This document shows positions 59,921 through 64,000 of a DNA stretch of 64,000 bases, one piece after another; within the stretch, counting starts at the first letter, position 1; every line of letters begins with the position of its first letter. The notes beneath the pieces are model-generated. The model saw only the letters and a list, made by a program, of their open reading frames with translations, searched no databases and was not told the origin of the DNA. Origin of the DNA: CAIVPM01 sp964477265 (lineage in GTDB: Bacteria > Bacteroidota > Bacteroidia > Chitinophagales > Chitinophagaceae). The stretch covers positions 1-64,000 of the forward strand of contig CAYZDJ010000012.1 in NCBI GenBank assembly GCA_964477265.1. Direction: 5' to 3'. The translations under genes and the position numbers were made by a program.

Positions 59921-60709
59921 TTAGTTAAGCTTAATCTCAAAAAGTAAAGGATAATTCTTGCCTGTTATATAAAATGTTTTTGCTTTTTTATTATAAGCAA
60001 TGCCATTCAATACATCAGCATTAGGGCATTGATTGGCTATTGATGTTAAATCATATTTAGCAACTACTTTACCTTGTTTTGGGTCAATCTTTACAATATA
60101 GTTTGTTTGCCAAATATTGGCATAAATAAAGCCATCAACATATTCCAATTCATTAATATTTCCAAGTGGTCCATTCTCGTCAAATATAGATTTTACAGTC
60201 TCTTCAGCAAATGTTGTTGCGTTCCTGTAGCTTAAATTATTGGTACCATTACTCATTATAATTTGCTTGCCATCATTCGTCATTCCCCAGCCTTCACCTT
60301 TGTAAGTAAACTCACTTAACTTCTTTAATGTTTTAGCATCAAACACAAAACCTTTTTCTGTTTGATAAGTTACCATAAACAATTTATTATTGATAATAGT
60401 AATGCCTTCGCCAAAATACTTTTTGTCTATATCAATTTTTTGCAAATCTTTTCCTGTCTTCAAATCAACTTTTGCCAATTTGCTTTGCCCATTTAAACCT
60501 GTGCTTTCATACATTGTACTATCAACATATTCCAATCCTTCAGTAAAAGAAGTTGTGTTGTGAGGATATTGTGCAATAACCTGAAACTGTGGCTTAGCTT
60601 CTGCTTCTGTAGTTGGTGTAGAAGTATTGCTGTCATTGGTTTCTACGCTACTATTATTACAAGATATAGTTGCTAAAAAACAAAATGATATAAGTGAAAG
60701 TATTTTCAT
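59921..60709 (-). CDS. Glutaminyl-peptide cyclotransferase lipoprotein
   Basis: 262 residues: lipoprotein signal (ISFCFLATISCNN), a Ser/Thr/Glu-rich linker, then a five-bladed beta-propeller typical of bacterial glutamine cyclotransferases (YPHNTTSFTEGLEYVD, FGEGITIINNKLFMVTYQ, LNGIAYNKKAKTFYITGKNYP). These form pyroglutamate at the N-terminus of secreted peptides. It lies upstream of the DUF1569 gene, 12 bases apart, and probably co-transcribed. Confidence 0.92.
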   Translation of the reverse strand: MKILSLISFCFLATISCNNSSVETNDSNTSTPTTEAEAKPQFQVIAQYPHNTTSFTEGLEYVDSTMYESTGLNGQSKLAKVDLKTGKDLQKIDIDKKYFGEGITIINNKLFMVTYQTEKGFVFDAKTLKKLSEFTYKGEGWGMTNDGKQIIMSNGTNNLSYRNATTFAEETVKSIFDENGPLGNINELEYVDGFIYANIWQTNYIVKIDPKQGKVVAKYDLTSIANQCPNADVLNGIAYNKKAKTFYITGKNYPLLFEIKLN

Positions 60710-60726
60710 TTTTAAAACGAAGTAGG

Positions 60727-61230
60727 TTATTTGATATTATTGCGTAGAGAGTTTAGTTGGTTTATATCATCAATGTCCTTGGGACGTGCTGTTGCTTTTT
60801 TGTTACTCATTAAATCTTCAAAGCAAATAAAACTAATTTCAGTTTCCTCTATTTTAACTGTTTCTCTTTTTTCAAAGGAAACACTGAATTTTTCTAAACC
60901 AATTACACTTGGTAAAAAATCTAATGTAAAATTTGTCTGATTTAATTTAAAAAAAGATTTCAGGGGATTTGGTGTTTGCTCTTTTTTATATGCAGTAACA
61001 TCTAAACCTAAATCACTTAATGCATTTAATAAACTATAATAATTGGGGTAAGTTGGTTGATACCAGATATCAAAATCTTCTTTAGATAAAATATTGCCAT
61101 AACTATCTGTCGTCATTCTTGAATAACCATAAAAAGAGACTGCAAAACCTCCAACTATCAAAAACTTAACATTGTGTTTTTGCAAAATATTGCAAATGGA
61201 GAGTATGTCTTTGAATTTGTGGTGGTTCAT
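60727..61230 (-). CDS. Nucleotidyltransferase-fold protein
   Basis: 167 residues with a nucleotidyltransferase-like start (FLIVGGFAVSFYGYSRMT) and then KEDFDIWYQPT, in which the DFDIW pair could be the catalytic acidic residues, and a C-terminal KATARPKDIDDINQL characteristic of DUF6036/AbiEii-like proteins. It is preceded without a gap by a 56-residue gene: that gene's TAA directly adjoins this ATG. The layout resembles small-protein/nucleotidyltransferase toxin-antitoxin pairs, but no toxin or antitoxin family is firmly matched. Confidence 0.82.
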   Translation of the reverse strand: MNHHKFKDILSICNILQKHNVKFLIVGGFAVSFYGYSRMTTDSYGNILSKEDFDIWYQPTYPNYYSLLNALSDLGLDVTAYKKEQTPNPLKSFFKLNQTNFTLDFLPSVIGLEKFSVSFEKRETVKIEETEISFICFEDLMSNKKATARPKDIDDINQLNSLRNNIK

Positions 61231-61401
61231 TTATTTTTTAGATTTATCAGTCACAGCAACCTTTACGCTGTGTAATTTGATGTAATCTACAAAAGCTTTA
61301 AACTCGCCGAATCTTTTCTCTGCCTCAACTGCGTTTGTCGAAATTTTAGCATCGTAGGCCTTTAATTCTTCAAAAGTTTCAAATTTTAATAGCTTGTTCA
61401 T
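61231..61401 (-). CDS. 56-residue protein abutting the nucleotidyltransferase gene
   Basis: MNKLLKFETFEELKAYDAKI begins this short frame, which continues with Lys/Glu/Ala-rich sequence (EAEKRFGEFKAFVDYIK) and ends in TDKSKK before TAA. It looks helical, and the TAA (61231-61233) directly joins the ATG (61230) of the nucleotidyltransferase gene with no spacer, a strong sign of translational coupling. It is too short to place in a family; it could be an antitoxin or regulatory partner. Confidence 0.75.
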   Translation of the reverse strand: MNKLLKFETFEELKAYDAKISTNAVEAEKRFGEFKAFVDYIKLHSVKVAVTDKSKK

Positions 61402-61424
61402 GATAGACAAATATAAAGAATAAT

Positions 61425-62522
61425 CTACACATTAAACCTAAAGTGCATCACATCACCATCTTTCACAATATATTCTTTTCCTTCAATGCGTAGCTTGCCA
61501 ACTTCCCTGCAAGCAGCCTCACTTTTATACTGTACAAAATCATTATAAGAAATTACTTCTGCTTTAATAAAACCTTTTTCAAAGTCAGTGTGTATAACGC
61601 CTGCAGCTTGTGGTGCTTTCCAGCCATTATGAATTGTCCATGCTCTTACTTCCTGCACACCTGCTGTAAAATAAGTTTCAAGATTAAGTAATTTATATGC
61701 ACTTTGTATTAAACGATTTAATGCAGGTTCTTTCATTCCATATTCTTCCATAAACATTAATCTGTCATCAATATTATCCATAGATGCAATTTGTTCCTCA
61801 ACATTATTGCACATTACAATTACTTCTGCATCTTCATCTTTAACACCAGCTTTTAATGCTTCACTAAATTTATTTCCTGTGTGCATACTTGCTTCATCAA
61901 CGTTTGCTACATATAAAACTCGCTTATCTGTAAGGCACATTAAATCTGCAATGGCAAGCTTTTCTTCTTTTGTTAAATCAAGGCTTCGCAAATTTTTACC
62001 ATTATCTAAATGCGTTTTACATCGTTGCAAAATCTCAGCCTCAACCTTCATTTTAGGGTCAGTTTTGCTTAACTTTTCACACTTAGAAAGCTTGCGTTCA
62101 ATGCCATCTAAATCCTTTAACTGAAGCTCTGTGTCAATAATATCTTTATCTCCCATAGGATTAATTACACCTTCATCACGCAACACATTCTCATCTTCAA
62201 AGCATCTTATAACGTGAATGATAGCATCTACTTCACGGATATTAGCAAGGAATTTATTACCCAAACCTTCTCCTTTGCTTGCACCTTTTACAAGACCAGC
62301 GATATCAACTATTTCAAGTTGTGTTGGTATTACTTTTTGTGGTTGCACCAAATTTTTCAACACATCAAGTCTTTCATCTGGAACATCTACCAATCCTACA
62401 TTTGGTTCAATGGTACAAAATCTATAATTACTTGCCTGTGCCTTTGCACTATTGCTAACTGCATTAAACAATGTTGATTTACCTACGTTGGGAAGACCAA
62501 CAATTCCTGCTTGTAAAGCCAT
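61425..62522 (-). CDS. ychF: Redox-regulated GTPase/ATPase YchF
   Basis: 365 residues with GLPNVGKSTLFNAV (P-loop), DIAGLVKGASKGEGLGN (G3 with DIAG), the non-standard nucleotide base motif of the Obg-related YchF, and a C-terminal TGS-like domain (VQEVRAWTIHNGWKAPQAAGVIH ... RIEGKEYIVKDGDVMHFRFNV in order). YchF (OLA1 in eukaryotes) binds ATP and associates with ribosomes and proteasome-like partners; its role in stress is not fully settled. Confidence 0.96.
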   Translation of the reverse strand: MALQAGIVGLPNVGKSTLFNAVSNSAKAQASNYRFCTIEPNVGLVDVPDERLDVLKNLVQPQKVIPTQLEIVDIAGLVKGASKGEGLGNKFLANIREVDAIIHVIRCFEDENVLRDEGVINPMGDKDIIDTELQLKDLDGIERKLSKCEKLSKTDPKMKVEAEILQRCKTHLDNGKNLRSLDLTKEEKLAIADLMCLTDKRVLYVANVDEASMHTGNKFSEALKAGVKDEDAEVIVMCNNVEEQIASMDNIDDRLMFMEEYGMKEPALNRLIQSAYKLLNLETYFTAGVQEVRAWTIHNGWKAPQAAGVIHTDFEKGFIKAEVISYNDFVQYKSEAACREVGKLRIEGKEYIVKDGDVMHFRFNV

Positions 62523-62597
62523 TCTATTTACGATTTATTGATTTTAGATTTACGATTTATATTCCTATTTCCAACTCATCACTTCTTTAAAAGTTTG

Positions 62598-62605
62598 CAA
62601 ATATA
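62598..62605 (-). promoter_or_regulatory. Possible -7 element of ychF
   Basis: On the minus strand TATATTTG matches TAnnTTTG, about 75 bases before the ychF start codon. No clear TTG box is seen at the usual distance, so this is tentative. Confidence 0.35.
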
Positions 62606-62671
62606 GTGGTTGCTTTTTTGCCTTAAATTGAAATATAATCATTGTAACTGAATTGAAACTAACATTGCAAA

Positions 62672-63271
62672 ATGACTAATGAACACAGGTACTTTATATT
62701 GAACAAGCCTTACAATATGGTATCGCAGTTTATTAGTAGCCATCCTGTAAAATTATTGGGTCAAATCAATTTTAATTTTCCTGAAGGCACACATGCTATT
62801 GGTAGATTAGACAACCATTCTGAAGGTTTGCTATTGCTTACCACTAATACAAAAATTACCAAACTTTTATTTGAAGGAAAGAAAAAACACAAGCGAGTTT
62901 ATAAAGTTTTAGTGTTGCACAAAGTGAGTGAAGAAACTGTTGAGAAAATCAAAAATGGTGTTGAGTTTAAAGCACGTGGTGGTGTTATGTACACATCAAC
63001 GCCCTGCGAAGCAGAAATTATTGATGAGCCAGATTTTATCTTTCCATCGCCCTACAAAAAAAGCATTTACCAGCAATATACCTGGCTACAAATAACCTTA
63101 ACAGAAGGCAAGTACAGGCAAATAAGGAAAATGGTTGCCAATGTTGGTCACAGGTGTGTGAGGCTTGTAAGAACAAGTATTGAAGATATTACTATTGATG
63201 GTATTGATGCTGGTGCTGTAAAGGAAATTGATGAACAGAGTTTCTTCAAACTACTGAAAATTGAGCATTAA
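62672..63271 (+). CDS. RluE/RsuA-type pseudouridine synthase
   Basis: 199 residues with the RsuA/RluE catalytic motif GRLDNHSEGLLLLT (Asp47 the catalytic residue), KVYKVLV-like KRVYKVLVLHKV and the C-terminal EGKYRQIRKMVANVGHRCVRLVR. There is no N-terminal S4 domain, as in RluE, which makes a pseudouridine in 23S rRNA. The stop codon overlaps the convergent neighbour's stop. Confidence 0.92.
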   Translation: MTNEHRYFILNKPYNMVSQFISSHPVKLLGQINFNFPEGTHAIGRLDNHSEGLLLLTTNTKITKLLFEGKKKHKRVYKVLVLHKVSEETVEKIKNGVEFKARGGVMYTSTPCEAEIIDEPDFIFPSPYKKSIYQQYTWLQITLTEGKYRQIRKMVANVGHRCVRLVRTSIEDITIDGIDAGAVKEIDEQSFFKLLKIEH

Positions 63272-64000
63272 ATAACTATTACACTTTCTGGGTTATTGAA
63301 AACATAGTTATTGATATAGGAAAGCACAGTAAAGTTTTCTGGATATTGAATTAAATGCTGTTTTATTTTTTCTAAGTATTTTATCTTTTGTTTGTTGTTA
63401 TTTGTTTTATGATTTAAAGGTTTAATTACTTTTTGACTCTCAATTTTACCCATTCCCCAAAACTTTCCTTCCTCAATTAATACATAATTATTTGTTCCAT
63501 CGTGCACCAAATAAGTTTGTCTGATTGCTGTAGCATCTTTAATTATATCATCAATTTTTTTATTATGATTTTTTAATGAAGGTAGTTTTTCCTGTTCTTC
63601 TTTGCTTAAAAAAAACATTGATAAATGAATGTCATGCAGATTGCAAAGTTGTGTCAGGAACTGCCTGGCTTCTACAAGTAAACCAAATGACTGCAAGGGT
63701 TTCAGCAGTTTCTTTTTATTATCAATAGCAAGTCTTTTATAGCCAAGGCTGTCTTCAAACATAAAAATACCATATTGCCTTTCGTAATATTTTTGGCTTT
63801 TATTAAACTTTGGCCAAAGCCTTTTTATTTCAATACTTTCAAATATTTGTGCAGTTAAGTCACTACTACATTCTTTCCAACTTATGTTATAAATCTCTTT
63901 TAAAAAATCTTGTTTTTGTTTTGATGTTTTGTTATTACTAAAGTGAGATGCAATTCTTTTTTTAAGGTTAACTGCTTTACCCACGTAAATAATTTTTTCT
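63268..64000 (-). CDS. GIY-YIG domain protein, C-terminal part (5' end outside window)
   Basis: The minus-strand frame runs to the window edge and begins, as seen, with EKIIYVGKAVNLKKRIASHF, a GIY-YIG nuclease motif in which the apparent start codon (GTG at 63984) is merely the Val of IYVGKA. About 220 residues follow with Lys-rich, uncharacterised sequence. In Bacteroidota this arrangement is found in DNA polymerase III epsilon-type exonucleases with a fused GIY-YIG domain, so this is probably the C-terminal half of such a protein. The gene's N-terminal part is not in the window. Confidence 0.8.
   Translation of the reverse strand, partial: EKIIYVGKAVNLKKRIASHFSNNKTSKQKQDFLKEIYNISWKECSSDLTAQIFESIEIKRLWPKFNKSQKYYERQYGIFMFEDSLGYKRLAIDNKKKLLKPLQSFGLLVEARQFLTQLCNLHDIHLSMFFLSKEEQEKLPSLKNHNKKIDDIIKDATAIRQTYLVHDGTNNYVLIEEGKFWGMGKIESQKVIKPLNHKTNNNKQKIKYLEKIKQHLIQYPENFTVLSYINNYVFNNPESVIVI

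Noticed and set aside
63268..63984. Complete 238-residue protein starting at GTG 63984
   Set aside because: The GTG is the Val inside the GIY-YIG motif IYVGKA and the frame continues to the window edge, so the gene is truncated by the window.

Overview
The window is a contiguous piece of an AT-rich Bacteroidota chromosome, most like a member of the Chitinophagaceae or a close relative. The evidence is: several proteins with C-terminal type IX secretion (T9SS) sorting domains; a PID-CTERM-like small protein; families largely confined to Bacteroidota (DUF4783, DUF4476, DUF5689, DUF1569, DUF6728-like); a TonB-dependent receptor paired with a lipoprotein; and promoters of the Bacteroidota type (TTTG-N19-TAnnTTTG) with no strong Shine-Dalgarno sites. 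The species cannot be named from sequence reading alone.

Layout. 0-1.4 kb: 3' end of rpmF, plsX and a small DUF6728-like gene. 1.4-2.4 kb: repeat-rich intergenic DNA. 2.4-13.1 kb: one 3,482-residue secreted T9SS adhesin followed by a PID-CTERM-like peptide and a terminator. 13.2-14.0 kb: tandem 246-bp repeats and a MITE-like element. 14.0-17.8 kb (minus): gatA, tatC, tatA, rplS, ung. 18.0-20.5 kb (plus): a four-gene operon with two small membrane-linked proteins, a glutathionylspermidine-synthase-like ATP-grasp enzyme and a membrane protein. 20.6-22.7 kb: sugar nucleotidyltransferase and a flippase-like membrane protein. 22.8-25.3 kb: an isolated rplK-rplA-rplJ-rplL operon with its own promoter and terminator. 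25.4-31.9 kb: lipoprotein, Smr-domain protein, M28 peptidase with beta-propeller and PDZ, SpmA/SpmB fusion. 31.9-32.7 kb: repeats. 32.7-39.2 kb (minus): an exactly tandem 1,649-bp duplication carrying two T9SS proteins, plus a 1,107-residue beta-helix T9SS protein. 39.5-40.9 kb: a FnIII-tailed protein preceded by a dense hairpin cluster. 41-44.9 kb: DUF5689 lipoprotein and TonB receptor. 45-52.8 kb (minus): DUF4783, ssb, CYTH, DUF4476, GNAT, S9 peptidase, SGNH hydrolase. 53-64 kb: MFS transporter, LolD-like ATPase, gatC, B12-binding domain, four-helix-bundle protein, M42 peptidase, membrane protein, dcd, PPTase, DUF1569 protein with an apparent ATA start, glutamine cyclotransferase, a 56-residue protein abutting a nucleotidyltransferase, ychF, a pseudouridine synthase, and the C-terminal part of a GIY-YIG protein.

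How it fits together. Most genes are housekeeping (translation, Tat export, nucleotide metabolism) mixed with envelope and secreted-protein genes. The accessory signal lies in four places: the adhesin/PID-CTERM locus; the duplicated T9SS genes, whose 3' halves look identical while their N-terminal binding domains differ; coding linkers of those genes that look built from intergenic repeat words; and several families of inverted, non-coding repeats. No tRNA, rRNA, CRISPR array, transposase, integrase or reverse transcriptase was seen.
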